Shown: positions 35,331 through 48,188 of the stretch, one piece after another
Layout of the letters: each line of letters opens with the position of its first letter
How positions within the stretch are numbered: position 1 is the stretch's first letter
Assembly: GCF_030272615.1 (NCBI RefSeq)
Contig: NC_081408.1
Span: 341,707,793-341,771,792, forward strand
Direction: 5' to 3'
DNA: 64,000 nucleotides
Source: Cryptomeria japonica
Lineage: Eukaryota > Streptophyta > Pinopsida > Cupressales > Cupressaceae
Program-made: the position numbers and the translations under genes
The notes under the pieces: generated by a model
What the model saw: the letters and a program-made list of their open reading frames with translations, nothing else
Told to the model about the DNA's origin: nothing
Databases searched by the model: none

Positions 35331-37399
35331 TTACAACCGACGGGACCGAGAGCTAGATGTGATGCAGAAGTCAAGATCAAATTGAAGCTAGTTGTTCATT
35401 TAACGTAGTGATTTGAGAGAAGTAACTAAGATTTGGTCTAGTTTTAGGAATGATCTATCCTGTATAAGATGTTATCTAAGTTAACTTAGGTTTGATAAGT
35501 AGTTGATCGACCTAACTGAGAGATGATCGACAAAATCGTGCAACACAACAACATGGGTACACTATCAAGGTTATTTATACTCAAAATTATGATGACCAAT
35601 TTTATGCTCGTGGTAGACTGATTTGGGAAAATTTGACTGTTTTGACTGACAAGTTCAAGAATTCGTATGACGGAGTTTTCAGATTCAGATGACAGTTTAG
35701 CTATTTTCAGATGATTAAGACAGTTTTTTCGTATGAGTTGCTACTTGATTTCGTATGATAGTTGGGCAGACTCCAAACAATAATCTACTGATTATGATAT
35801 TTATTCACACGACAGACTGTAAAAGGCCAGACGACAATTGTGTAGTTTCGTACGACATGTTTTACAAAGCCAGATGACAAACTACTAAGAGCAATGAAGA
35901 CTCGTACGACAATAGGTATGTAGCAAAATGACAATTTAGCAGACTCGTACGATAGAGGATTGGACAGAGATGAGATTCTAATAGACAGAGTTTCAATGAC
36001 TGACAGAGACCAGGGTTTGATAAGGACTAATGTTTCAATGACTGACAGAGACCAGTTTTGGACACAGACAAAGTTTTGATCACTGAGTTTTTGATTTTTT
36101 TTTGATTTGTTTTCTCCAGTTTTAGTATTTCAGTTTTAGGGATGAAAACACAATAAACACACAAGATGTATAATGACTTCAATCACAACACACTAACCCT
36201 ACGAAAGTTGGCTTAGAGAAGAAAACCTTTGCTTGCTGACTTAGGTACACACCCAATAGCTAATCAGAATATGACTGCCGAGTCTCAAGCAATGGATTCT
36301 CAACGCCGTATTAGCTGACTCCAAACACTAATGGGGGCATGACAAGTGTCTTGCGAGAGTTACTATCTCTCTCGCACAAAGATTATCCCCCTTTCGGAGG
36401 TGAATCAAGTAGCTTCTATTTTACAGTTCTTAGTTAGGAATTTCATTCGAAATTACCCCTTGAAGTCACACAAGCATGATTGAGGCCTATAGCCTGACAA
36501 GGTACCGAAACAAGCTGTAGTCACGTAAACGTGATTGAGACCATGAGGCCCTACAAAATGCCCGATATGAGAGATCTCAAAGAGAAAACTCAAATAATCC
36601 CATCCTCAGAGACTTTAATCACCAGAGGCCTATTTATTATAGTGAGTTGGAATGCTCAGGTCCAATTGTACTCACTTGGGTCGTTCTCATAGGGTGATTA
36701 CTTTTTCCCACTATGACAGGCTCGCTAAAGGTACACAAATCTCAAATTTAGAAAAAGCCTCAAGGGTCTGGATTTCCGATTGTTTATAAAGACAAGAGCA
36801 TACTCTCCTACCTCTTAGATTTTTCTTCAAACACAAAAGATAGATTTGTTCATTAACGAGATAGCAATTTAAGTGCCCAAAAAAATTGAACTTTAAAGAA
36901 TACATGAAGTTTGGTCGATTTTCTTTAGGCAACGTAAAAAACCAATGCATCAGTAGTTATGTTGTTTTTGATTCTTTGACAGGCGTATGTTTGATTGATA
37001 GATTCTTTGACAAGCGTTCTGCAAAAAATTAGTTAGGCTGTAAAAGTCTCAGGCAAACAAAAGACAAACTAGGGTTAGTGTCAGTGTTAGTAAAATCCAA
37101 ATTCAATTCACGAAAAACCCTGGAAAGTGCATTGTTTTTGAAATGATAAAACAAAAATTCGTACGACAAAGTATACCTTCCCATATGCATATTCTCACAG
37201 ACCCGAACGACAAAACACAGAGTCAAATAATCAAAGCAGAAACTCATACATGTAGTCCATTAGAACCGCATGATAAAAGAAAGGTCTTTGACAGAATGTC
37301 ATACGATGAAGGACATATACTTGTATGATTTTTAGCAGAGGCTATACGGACGAGACCTGAAAGATAAAAAAAAGTGATTTTGAGCCAAAGGATTGAAAT
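35331..37399 (-). other. Element A leader (5' UTR)
   Basis: About 2.1 kb with no credible gene. It holds a motif GGAATGATCTATCCTGTATAAG at 35448-35470, which also occurs three times in element D. Many short words of the CGTAYGACA type lie at 35650-35960 and 37155-37330, with two copies of TTTCAATGACTGACAGAGAC near 35990-36060. Confidence 0.5.
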
Positions 37400-37421
37400 C
37401 CAAGCCCCACAGTGGGCGCCA
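37400..37421 (-). promoter_or_regulatory. Element A primer-binding site
   Basis: The minus strand reads TGGCGCCCACTGTGGGG, four bases from the 5' LTR end. TGGCGCCCAC-type sites are common in plant Gypsy elements. It differs from the site used by B, B2 and C. Confidence 0.8.
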
Positions 37422-37425
37422 AAAA

Positions 37426-37885
37426 TGTGTGTGTGAAAAGTGGACCTGTATCTGTATCTGTATCTGAATACACAACACTTCAATTAGGTCATTAGATGCA
37501 TGGTTAGTAAATCAATAATCAATAATGAACAATAAATCATTACAAAGCGACCTATTGCCTTCTAGTAGATGCAAGTTTAGTCTTGCTCTCAGATTTCATA
37601 TGCAATACCAGTGACTAGACAACACCTAAACGAAGGATTTAATCTATATGAGCATGGATTTGAGCTAAATGAATGCAAGATTTAAGCTAGATATGCAAGA
37701 TTAATCTAACATGATTTAAGCAATATTAAGCTAGATGATTTAATAAGTATGCAATAACTAATATGTAATATCTCAATGTGAAATCTTAGTGAACCTAGAG
37801 AAAAAATATCATAATAACAATATATTCTCCAGGATACTTGATTAGGAGATGAGAGCCCAAATTTATAGAAAATTTAGAAAGAAAC
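37426..37885 (-). repeat. Element A 5' LTR, first segment
   Basis: It starts TGTGTGTGTGAAAAG and matches 6816-7202 plus 15075-15145. It includes a minus-strand TATA-like TTCTATAAATTTGG near 37861-37872. Element C interrupts it at 37885 (duplication GAAAC 37881-37885). Confidence 0.9.
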
Positions 37886-39628
37886 TATAGTCACCTAAAT
37901 CTATCCACTTAATTAAATAAATATTTAGTATTTATTTGATTATTTAACCATCAATCAATAATTAATTAAATTAATATATTAAATTAATTCATCTTAACCC
38001 TCTTCTCCTATTAATTAAATAAATTATTCAATTTATTTGATTTAATTCACTTAACCAAATTCAAACCATTAATTAAATAAATAAATCATATTTATTTAAT
38101 TAAATTTTCTCTCACATTTAAATAAATTAATATTTATTTAAATTCCCCCAAAATCCCACCTCTCACATTTAAATAAATAAATCATTTATTTAAATCACCT
38201 TTATCCTCCACCCACTTGCATTTTCCTACAAATGCAAGTTGCACAACTATTTTAAATAAACCATTTATTTAAATCACCTTTATCCTCCACCCACTTGCAT
38301 TTTCCTACAAATGCAAGTTGCACAACTATTTTAAATAAATTATTTATTTAAAAACCTATTTATCTTCACCCACTTGAAACCTTTAATGATTTCCCTTAAA
38401 GTCTTCAAACTTAATGGCTTTAAAGTCTTCAAACTTGATGGCTTCCTTCTATAGTCTTCTTAAGCCTTTAATGGTTTTCCTTAAAGTCTTCAAACTCAAT
38501 GGCTTCCCTTAAAGTCTTCTTAAGACTTTAATTGCTTCCCTTAAAGTCTTCAAGCCTTTAATGGTTTCCCTCAAAGTCTTCAAGCATTTTAATGTTTTAT
38601 CTTCCTTTTTCTCATTTAAATAAATTAATATTTATTTGAATATTTACCCAAATGCAAATTACACCATTTAATTGAAATAAATGATTTTATTTTAATTGAA
38701 AATACCAAAATTCCTTCCACTTGCATTTTCCTACAAAATCCACTTGCATGCCTAAACCCCTTCTAGATTCTTCTAAACCTTTCCTAATTAACCTAATCCA
38801 TCCCCTAAATATTGTCACATTCCTAAGCAAACTGGAGTCACTTCTCAAAGACTCCAAAGTCTTTGAAAAGCAATTAATGATTTGTGTGTTCAACAAATTA
38901 ACCTCTAAAGTCTTCCAAACCACTTATGGCTCTTACATGACCATTAATGGTTAATTCCACTTGCACCCATGGTTAAGGACTTTGACCCCTAACTTAACCC
39001 TCATGTAACCCATGTGTCTCTTCAAAGCATTTATTTCTTTGACTAGGGTAGCCATCATGTCCCCTCAAGCATTTAATGCTCCTTATCTCTTCTCTCAAGC
39101 CTCCTCATGGTGACACTTGTCAACATGGGATTGGGTTGAAAGTCTCACATGGATTGAATATCTTTCAATCCTAACCCTTGTTAAGATTGCTCAATCTTAA
39201 CCCTTCATTTCTCCATTTCTTCTATAAATAGAACCCTTCTCCTCAAGCAAAAGAGAAAGCATTAGAGTATTGTTGTTATATTGGCATTAGCATAGAGCTT
39301 TTTCATAGCATCACTATCTACACTTGCATAGCATTTGCTTATCATATTCAACCATCTTGAATCTCCATATGGCATCCATGGCTAGTGCTAAAAGCTGAGA
39401 GCTACACTCATTTGGGACTTGGAGAGGAGAGGAACAAGGGAGGAGCAACTATGAGCATCTTGATTAGCTATTTTATTCTATGTTTATATGCTTTCTATTT
39501 CATGCTTAATATCTCTCTTGATATGCCTGTTTAGGATAATCTTTTGTTGCTAACACTAACGTTTGTTTCTTGTGCTCTTGTGCGTGTTGCCATCAAACAG
39601 ATTTTCTAATCCTTTTTGCAGAGCATCA
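37886..39628 (+). repeat. Element C 5' LTR
   Basis: It begins TATAGTCACC (partner TGTAGTCACA) and ends AGAGCATCA. It includes a 79-bp tandem duplication around 38178-38335 (CACTTGCATTTTCCTACAAA word) and about seven ~30-bp units of CCCTTAAAGTCTTCAAAC type (38395-38590). A small reading frame at 38687-38923 is repeated in the other LTR and is not a gene. Confidence 0.95.
39222..39231 (+). promoter_or_regulatory. TATA box of element C 5' LTR
   Basis: CTATAAATAG in a C-rich context, about 400 bp before the LTR end. An identical copy in the 3' LTR is at 53259-53268. It is a close match to the plant TATA consensus. Confidence 0.7.
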
Positions 39629-39630
39629 TT

Positions 39631-39648
39631 TGGTGAACCCGACGTGAA
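39631..39648 (+). promoter_or_regulatory. Element C primer-binding site
   Basis: TGGTGAACCCGACGTGAA lies two bases after the LTR. It is identical over 18 bases to the site of B2. Confidence 0.82.
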
Positions 39649-42257
39649 TCAAAGAGCAATCATTTTGAAGACTACTAACTTTTGAATGTTTTAATTGACA
39701 CACAGGTCATTCTCTTGCATTTTTCTTCTCAATTTAGCACCTTCGCAAATTGATACTTTAGCGCTATTATCTATATTGTTGCTCTTTCGTGTTAGATAGC
39801 ACTTCTGTTTTCACATAGAGTAGAGCTATTGTAACAAAGAGTTGTAAGAAAATTCCTTGTAACCGAAAACCAAAAATTTTAGGCTTGTAGAAGCCCACCA
39901 AAACATGCGGATTTTTCTAACTAATTATCTTTTGTGCAGGGTTTAACTAACCCCTACAATATCATTATTTTTAGCAATTTTAGCTTAGGAAATAAATTTG
40001 TTCATATTGCTAACTTTGTCTTTCAAGTTAGGATAAAATAAATTCATTTTCCTTTTGGGTTAAAATCAACTACACTTTCATTTGGAGTTTTAAAAAGAAC
40101 CACATCTTTCGTTTGGAGCTCTAAAAAAGAATCACACTTGTTCAAAGTTAAAAAGAATCACAAAAAACAAACACGCAAATTTTTTTTTATTTACAAAGTT
40201 AGGAACAAATTCTTTTGGTGCTTAAAATCAACAAGGCAAATTTTATTTCTTGCATCAAGATAAAACTCACAATCCACACTTCCATTTTTGGTGCAAATAA
40301 AATTCACAATCAACTTGTCTCATTTTTAAAGCAATTTTACTTCATGCAAACGTGTTTTTCATTAAGTTGACCAAGATTTTCAAATTCTAGTTTACTCAAA
40401 CAATTGCCTTTGAAAATTAAAAAGAACACCATGATTGTTGGAGCAACATCTCCAAATAGATAGAAAATCATTGCGATGACAAATTAAAAGGAACAAGTGA
40501 ATTTTGTGTTTGGCACACTTGTGCAAAAGAGTTGGTCGAGTGGTCCTACTTCTAACACACACTATCCTCTCCCTTAGCTCTCATGGTCCTAGGTGCAAGA
40601 GAAAAGTGTTAGTAACACTCAAATTTTATCTTTTTAAGAGAGGCCTGCCAAGGGATCGATACTCTTGGGAACGACCTCGAACGGTAAATCCTTCGAGCCA
40701 CTATAGAAATCAGGTGAAAGCAAAAGCTGTAGCCTTGGGTATAGCTGATCCTATAGTGTAACTGGCTGAAAGGACAAATGGGCCCCACCACCAGTTACAA
40801 GGCTCTTAAGTGAGTAGCCCACCCATTCTATTGATTGAGGATATTTGCGATATAATTTAGTGCAAGAGCATAGATGGTTTTGCTCCCAAGATACTCACCA
40901 TACATATTTCCTTGAGTAGAAACATAGCTTTTTGAAAAGTCACTTGTGGCTTGATAAAAGTGGTGACTCCCCCATCATAGGGATCATCTATTTGTTATGC
41001 TCGTGCAAGACTTAGTATATCACATCCTTACCTGCCAAGGCGGGATTCATAAGGTATGTAGTACCAAAGTCGAAGAAATATCAAGATGTGGGCTAAATTT
41101 ATCACAACTGGCCATTTGACCTTAGGGATAAAAAGTGTTTGAAGTGTGTTCGTTTTAAAGACCAAGTACAAATTGAGCCGACTTCAGGCTTTGGAAATAC
41201 ACCTTAAAATACATCTAAAGGAAGGGTCATATACAAGTCCAAGGATTGGGTTGATCTAGACCCATACTCATTTGTGCCTTTAAGGGCAACATTCTTGTGT
41301 TTGTGTGCTTGCTTTGTTTTCTTGTCAAAGAAAAATCAGAAAATCACTTCCAAAAACAAAGTATTCATCCAACCAAACACATCAAAAACAAAGTGCAAAC
41401 AACAAAAGTATCAAAACTTTATGACCATTCTTCACATCTTGTGAAAGAAGAAGCATCATCAGAATATCAACTTGAAAAGAAGACCATTAAGCTCAAAGGC
41501 TTTGATCAAAAGGAGGAAATTCTTCTATATAAATAGACAAATCTTTGTCTCACATAGAGTCTTTTTGCATCGCATGCATCTCTACCTTCAAGGCAAAACA
41601 AACGAATTTGATTCAGAATCATTGAACCGCAGAGCTTTTATGCAATATAGAGCTCTGAGTTATCACAAAAACCAAGGAGGCAAGATTAATCCCAACTTCT
41701 TCCCAAACGTCTGTATCACATACAACACAGCTCGAGAAATACCACCAACACCTGAAAGAGAAGAGGTAGAGTTTGTCCCATCTGTGACACAAAGTTTTTA
41801 TTGAAGTTAAAAACATTTCATCCATTATCTTACTCATACATCATCACTTCATCATCATCAATCCGTTCCAACTCTCAAAACATTAAGAGGTTCTTGTCCC
41901 AAGATCCCTTTTTAGATATTGCTTGAATCAAACACATCACATCACTTTTTAGATTGTTTCTACATCTAGGATAAGCTCATCCTAAGAGACACATCTACGC
42001 AGGTTAAAACTAGTTCATGAGTGAATCCTCTCATTACTAGGTAGTTCAATCTGTAACAAATCTCAAATTGCTCTACACCTTATCACATCAAAACTTATCA
42101 AACAAACAAGCAATTCAAAGAAGGAATTTCGGTTACATCTATCCTAAAAGTACTAGAGATCCACATACAACACAAATCACCAATCATCAAATCTTTCATT
42201 TCATCAACAACTCATCATCATCTTCAAATCAACTTCAACAAAAGCTTGTAAAGCAAA
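39649..42257 (+). other. Element C leader (5' UTR)
   Basis: 2.6 kb. A block at 40620-40790 (AGGGATCGATACTCTTGGGA, CTCGAACGGTAAATCC) is the most structured part. Short frames at 41297-41536 and 41472-41804 show no recognised domain. A leader ORF cannot be excluded but is not supported. The stretch just before gag is A/C-rich (CATCATCATCTTCAAATC). Confidence 0.55.
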
Positions 42258-44240
42258 ATGGCTCAAACCCGATCACAATCGAGGCAACGGGAAATAGAAA
42301 TAGAAGAAGAAGAAGAGGAAAATCTCAATGAATTTCAAGAAGCACTTGGAGGAAATGCGAATGACGAAAACCCAAGTACTCCTACTCCTACAATAATAGA
42401 AAGGGCTCAGCATAACCCTCTCTTTAACAGATTATTTGACGAAATACTCAGGAGTAATGCGGACGCTCACTTCTTAAGACTCGCTCAAGAAGGAGCAAAA
42501 CTCCCCTCTGACTTTGATCTTGCCCAATTAAGACAAGTATCAGAAAGACAAAGTCGCCATGAAGAGGAAAGAGGTAGAGATCCCATCAGATATAACATTC
42601 CTCGAGGTAACCCACCACCTCCCCCTCCAAATGAAATGGAGATGTTGCAGCAACAAGTCGAGAATCTCACCAAACAACTTCATAATGGTGTCAAGACTAA
42701 CCAATTCTCACTCAATGACATCTGTCCCTATCCTTTTGATAGGAATCTTTACATGCCACCCTTTCCACGAGGATTCGAAACACCCAAATTCGAAAAATAT
42801 AGAGGAAAGGGAGATCCTCGTGATCATGTCAGAGAATTTCATTCCGCTTGTCTTGAAGTGGCATATGAAGACACCTACCTAATGTGCCTTTTTCCCCAAA
42901 GCTTGGGAGGAACAACCACAACATGGTTTTCCCGACTACCAGGTGGCATTAGAACATTTGAGGAACTCATCCATAAATTCCTCGCTCATTACTCTCATAA
43001 CATTGAACGCGACATCACCATGGCTGATTTGTGCAACACCAAACAAAAACCAGGTGAACTATTCTCAGTATTCCTGCAACGATGGTGCCAAATGTCTAGC
43101 AGACGTTCTCTTTAGTTACCTGAACGAGAACTAGTGGAAATATTCATTTCCAACTTAAACGAAGAAATGGAATTTCACCTGGATGTCAAAGACACAGACT
43201 CTTTTAATGATATGATCACAAAGGGTTTGAAATGTGAAAGGGCACTCATCAAGAAAGGACTCATCAAAATCTTTAATGAACCAAAAGATGGTCCTCGCCT
43301 GCGCTTCAATAGTGATAAACCAAGCTTCTAGAATAAAAACAAGAATATCGTCAACGATGGGGTTGTGGATGCCCGGACTATCCAAAATGCACAACCCGTG
43401 GTTCGGTTTGCAAGACAAAATCCTCCACCTCAGAACAACACAAATGTCCCTTCGAATCAAGGTCGCATCACGTCTCATGATGAACCAAGACCTTGTCAGC
43501 AAAAACAAAAACGAACATACACTCCCTTAGGGGAACCCATTGAAACAGTATTGCGACAACTCATTTCTCAAAATTTGGTCACTCTACCTAAGCTATCAAA
43601 CTATGAGCCTCAAGTCAAACCGACATGGTGGAGAGATACTAAACACTGTGAATTCCATCAAGGGAGAGGACACAAGACAAGTAATTGTCACCAATTAAAA
43701 GATCTTATCCAGGATCTTATTGACCGAGGAGAAATTGAAATTGAAGGACATGACCCAAAAACAACAAATAATGATCATCTGATGTTCAAAAATCCACTTC
43801 CATCACAAGATCAAAGGGGTCCTTCCACTTCCAGGCAAGGCACTGATACCACTGATTATACACAGGCTGCGTATAATTACACTGTAAATCATCTGTATGA
43901 TGCCAGTGAACAAGTTGCAACTATAACCTTCAAAAATCCCAACTCAAATTGCAATGTTGTTACACATTGTGGCAAGGTCACCATAAAAGCAGCTCCACAA
44001 GGTACCACCTCCATCCCAAAGCAGTACAATCTTGTGGAACAATTAGACAAAATGCCTGCGCTTATATCCATTTTAGAGCTTTTGCGCCTATCGCCATCTC
44101 ATAAAACTATCTTGGATCAAGCACTCCAAGAGGTGTCAGTCTCTGCAAATCTGAATACAGACCAATTTCAAGCCATGGTTGGAAGTCTAAAGTCATCACC
44201 TTGTCTCACTTTTTCTGAAAGTGACAACTCTTCCTTCTAG
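42258..44240 (+). pseudogene. gag: gag of element C
   Basis: The ATG at 42258 (MAQTRSQSRQREIEIEEEEE) starts the single gag-pol frame. A Pro-rich stretch (PRGNPPPPPPNEME) precedes the capsid domain with YRGKGDPRDHVREFHSACLE, MCLFPQSLGGTTTTWF and DLCNTKQKPGELFSVFLQRW (42790-43100). A knuckle-like CEFHQGRGHKTSNC is at about 43650. Premature stops are TAG 43113, TAG 43329 and TAG 44238. Particle protein that would coat element RNA in the cytoplasm. Confidence 0.85.
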
Positions 44241-44891
44241 CAACCTCACAACGCTTCACTACACATTGAAGGCTTTATCAATCAACATAGAATCAAGTGA
44301 GTCTTGATAGATAATGGAGCAGGCTTGAACATTTATACACTACAATTGGTCACCGCATTGGGATATGTGGTAGAATCAATGGATCCTCGTAAGAAGATCA
44401 CAATCAAAGCCTATGATGATGCAGAGCGTTCATCCAAAGGAGCTGTGGTATTACCAATCTGAGTGGGCCCTGTGGTAAAGCACATCATCTGCCAGGTTCT
44501 GGACCTTCCTCTACCATACAATCTATTATTAGGAAGACCTTGGATACATGCCATGCAAGCTATTCCATCTACCTACCATCAATGTATCAAGTTCCCACAT
44601 AACGGTGTAGAGATCACAATCCTGGGTGATGCAAATCCTTTTGCGTATTGCCATAATATCAACCATCAACCAGAGATTACTGTTCCTAATAATAGAGAAG
44701 CCATTTCCTCCACATCATATATAAGTTCAGCCTCTCTTGCCAGTTCAAACACCACTATACCCAAGCAAGAAAAGCTTAAGATGAAAATAGCAGAGGAAGG
44801 TCCCGAGGAATACAACTTGAGTCAACTCTTTTGTGTGGGACAGATGCCCACTTCTCCTAGAACACATGGTAAACCACAACAGTTACTCTAG
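44241..44891 (+). pseudogene. Protease of element C
   Basis: Same frame as gag. The active-site loop is VLIDNGAGLNIYTLQLV (about 44301), the D-N-G form that, as I recall, is usual in Tat elements. The second half has [16 protein letters not shown] and [20 protein letters not shown]. Stops are TGA 44298 (just before the active site), TGA 44460 and TAG 44889. Aspartic protease for polyprotein cleavage. Confidence 0.8.
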
Positions 44892-46244
44892 CAACCACTG
44901 ATCACACCAGCATGTGCTTTGACGCCTTTCATCCTTGGAAAGAGTCAAGAGGAAGAAACCCAAGACGAGGACCTAGCGGAATGGATCTATAAAGATCCCA
45001 TCACCACTGATATCCCGCCAGTTAAACTTCCTACGGATCAGTATGGCAAAGGTCTCCTCATTATGCAAAGAATGGGGTATGATGGTCAGAGTGCTTTGGG
45101 ATATTGCAAACAAGGACGACATGAACCTCTGCTGCCAGAATTAAAACCCAAAGGTAATACAGGCCTAGGCTTTGAAAAAGAGATCTTTCCTAAACTCAAA
45201 TTCAAAGGAAAACCCAGCAAACCCTTATATCAGCCTACTGCAAAAAGGACACCTTTCATTATTAAAGCAGCATCAAGCACCATCCCAACTACCCCACCAA
45301 AGCTCAAAACCCTAACACCACTATCTACAATACCAATCATCCCACCAAGTGAATCAGTAATCCCATCAATAACACCAGTAGCAGCAGCAACTGTATCAGA
45401 ACCCGCAGCAGTATCTATGGCACCAGCAGTTCTAGCAGAAACCACTGAGTCAATATTACCGATACTCCCCGTATCAGATTCCTTGATCCCCATCAAACTT
45501 CCTGCAGCACCGATCACTACAAAGGTACATCAACCAATCACACTTGCAGTATTTAACTCCAAAGACATCCCAGTATGGTATAGTAATCGGATGCTGGAAA
45601 GTGACTCAGAGACCGACTCACATGAGTGGGAATTTGATTCTGTATAGCTTAACACTTCAGATGAGGAAGACACATCACTACCTCCACCACGCAAAGACAT
45701 CCCTGTTTACGGAGAAACACAGATAAAGACCACTTGGGTTCGTGAACTAGAAACATCTTCCACAGACCCTACGTCTCATCCTACGCCTGATTCTGACAGG
45801 GAGAGTACCATTAATGACCTTCACCATAACGTCTTGACCCTCACTGATACATCTAACACACTTAACCTAATCGATGAAGTAATGCCCATTATCCACCCTG
45901 AACTCATCGAATGGAACCAACCAAATCCTCCATGTCTTGACTTCTTCCAAAACGACGAGGTTATCATTGACTTTTTGGAATTAAGGGATAACCTACCAAT
46001 TGGGGATCACAAAGCTGGATTCGCCATTGAACTTAATAGCGCAGCATACTTCGGGGCGGATGCCAAACCTTTCAGCTGCAAAAATATAACAATAAAACAT
46101 GGATCTTCCAGTGAAAACCACACTGTGGCACTGTTTGATCCGACAAAAGTAAAAAGAAAGAGCGTATCCAACGGTGAAAACCTCTCTGAGGCGCCTGAGG
46201 ATGAAGGGTTTGACATTCTCCCTGCTAATGTACAACAGGAATGA
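44892..46244 (+). pseudogene. G-patch and Pro/Thr-rich linker of element C pol
   Basis: Same frame. A G-patch-like block starts at about 45037 (DQYGKGLLIMQRMGYDGQSA, then LGYCKQGRHEPL and GNTGLGF). A low-complexity Ile/Pro/Thr/Ala/Ser stretch covers 45240-45530. The rest is acidic (SETDSHEWEFDS) and resembles 30676-31740 of element A and 63780-64000 of element D. Stops are TAG 45645 and TGA 46242. At the second, A and D both keep Arg (QERS). Confidence 0.7.
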
Positions 46245-47282
46245 TCAACGATTCTCATCGAGGAAACCAAAGAATACAATGTGGGGACTCTTGAAAATCC
46301 TCATCTCATACATCTGGCATCTCTTCTCACTCCAGAGGAACAACCTAAATTTATAGAGTTCTTCCAGAAGCGTCAGATCAACTTTGCATGGTCATATGCA
46401 GACATGCCTGGACTTGATCCTGATTTAGTCATGCATCACCTCACCGTAGCAGAAGGAGCCAAACCTGTCAAGCAGAAGCTTCCTAAGATGCATCCCCAGA
46501 TTGCAGTGCTAGTCAAAACAGAACTCAAGAAACTCCTAGATGTTGGTTTCATTAGGCCAATTGATTATGCAGAATGGATCTCCAACATTGTGCTTGTCGG
46601 CAAACCAAAAGGGGGCATCCACATTTGTACTGACTTCAGAGATCTGAATAAGGCATGTCCTAAGGATGACTTCCCCCTACCAAATATCGACATCATAGTG
46701 GATCTGATAGCAGGACATGCCATGCTTTCACTCATGGATGGCTTTTCAAGATACAATCAAATAAAGATCACACCAGAGGACCAACATAAGACAGCCTTCA
46801 CATGTCCATGGGGCACATATTGCTGGAATGTAATGCCCTTCGGTCTCACGAATGCAGGAGCAACCTATCAATGAGCAATGACCACCATCTTCCATGACAT
46901 GATGCATACTATGATGGAAGATTATGTTGATGACTTACTAGCAAAATCACTCACGAGAGAAGGGCATCTCCACATCTTAGATAAAATCTTTGATAGACTG
47001 GAACAATACCATGTTTGACTCAACCCAAAGAAATGTGTCTTTGGAGTAACCTCTGGGAAGCTTCTAGGATACATTGTCTCAAGCAAAGGTATTGAGGTTG
47101 ACCCAGCAAAGGTAAAAGCAATCATGGACATGCCACCTCCAAAGAATATCAGTCAGCTAAGGACATTACAAGGACGACTTCAATCCATTCAAAGATTCAT
47201 TGCACAATTGGCTGATAAGTGTCACCCATTCACACACCTGCTACACAAGAACATCCGCTTTCAGTGGGATGCCCGATGCTAG
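46245..47282 (+). pseudogene. Reverse transcriptase of element C
   Basis: Same frame. Motifs in order: FAWSYADMPGLDPDLVMHHL, FIRPIDYAEWISNIVLVGKP, CTDFRDLNKACPKDDFPLPN, MDGFSRYNQIKITPEDQHKT, PFGLTNAGATYQ and EDYVDDLLAKS (active-site YVDD near 46925), then the connection segment LLGYIVSSKGIEVDPAKVKA. Stops are TGA 46872 (A has Arg), TGA 47016 and TAG 47280. RNA-dependent DNA polymerase, otherwise complete. Confidence 0.9.
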
Positions 47283-48188
47283 CAAGCATTTCAGACACTT
47301 AAAGACTATCTCATGAAACCACCATTGCTGATCCCACCAGATCCAAGTAGACTGTTGTTACTCTATATCTCAGCAACAAGTATAGCATTGGGTGTACTAC
47401 TGGCACAACATAATGCAGAAGGAAAAGAGTGTTCTGTTTACTACATCTCTCGCACACTAATGGGCTATGAACTCAATTGCACACCTATTGAGCGAGCTTG
47501 CTTAGCAGTAATCTTAGCAGCCACTAAACTGAGGCACTATCTATTAACACATAAGGTACAGCTCATTGTGAAGATCGATCCACTCAAGTACTTACTCAGC
47601 AAAGCAGCATTAACAGGCCGCTTGGCCAAATGGGTGATGATTCTAAGTGAATTTGACATTGAGTATGTAGACCGTAAAGCTATCAAAGGTCAAGTTATTG
47701 CAGATCAGTTGGCCGATGCACCACTCATAGGCGATCATCCTCTCATTTCCAATTTTCCAGATGAAGAGATATTCATGATCACAACAACACAACCATGGAA
47801 ACTATACTTTGATGGTTCATACACTAGGCATGGCTCGGGGGCAAGCATTCTGTTTATCACACCTCAAGGTGATAGCATCCTGAAGTCTTACAGGCTCACA
47901 TTTCCATGCACAAATAACATAGCAGAATATGAGGCCTTGATCACAGGACTTAGGTTAGCCGTACAATGGAAATTACAAGAACTGCAAGTATATGGCGATT
48001 CCCAACTAGTCATTCGACAAGCAACAGATGAATATCAGACCAAAGATGATAAACTCATGCCATATAAGCAAATGGTGGACACTCTAAAGACATCATTTAC
48101 TACTATCACTTTTGAGAGGATACCAAGAGATTAGAATCGAGCTGCTGACGCTATGGCTACCATCGCATCTCTCCTAGATCTTCCATAG
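47283..48188 (+). pseudogene. RNase H plus archaeal-type RNase H of element C
   Basis: First RNase H, 47313-47720: LLYISATSIALGVLLAQ, YYISRTLMGYELNC, GRLAKWVMILSEFDIEYVD. Second RNase H, 47793-48188: LYFDGSYTRHGSGASILF, PCTNNIAEYEALITGL and VYGDSQLVIRQ, then NRAADAMA. Its D-E-D-D positions are intact. Two RNase H domains before integrase define the Tat group. Stops are TAG 48132 and TAG 48186. Confidence 0.88.

Noticed and set aside
38687-38954. Frames on both strands in the C LTR, repeated at 52724-52991
   Set aside because: They occur in both LTR copies, overlap on opposite strands and have no recognisable domain.
41297-41804. Extra leader ORF upstream of gag in C, as in Ogre elements
   Set aside because: Two short overlapping frames without any recognised motif. 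Could be tested by comparing other C copies, but there is no support here.
45230-45517. Antisense Gly/Ala/Asp-rich frame in C
   Set aside because: It is the complement of the Pro/Thr/Ser-rich linker of the pol frame.
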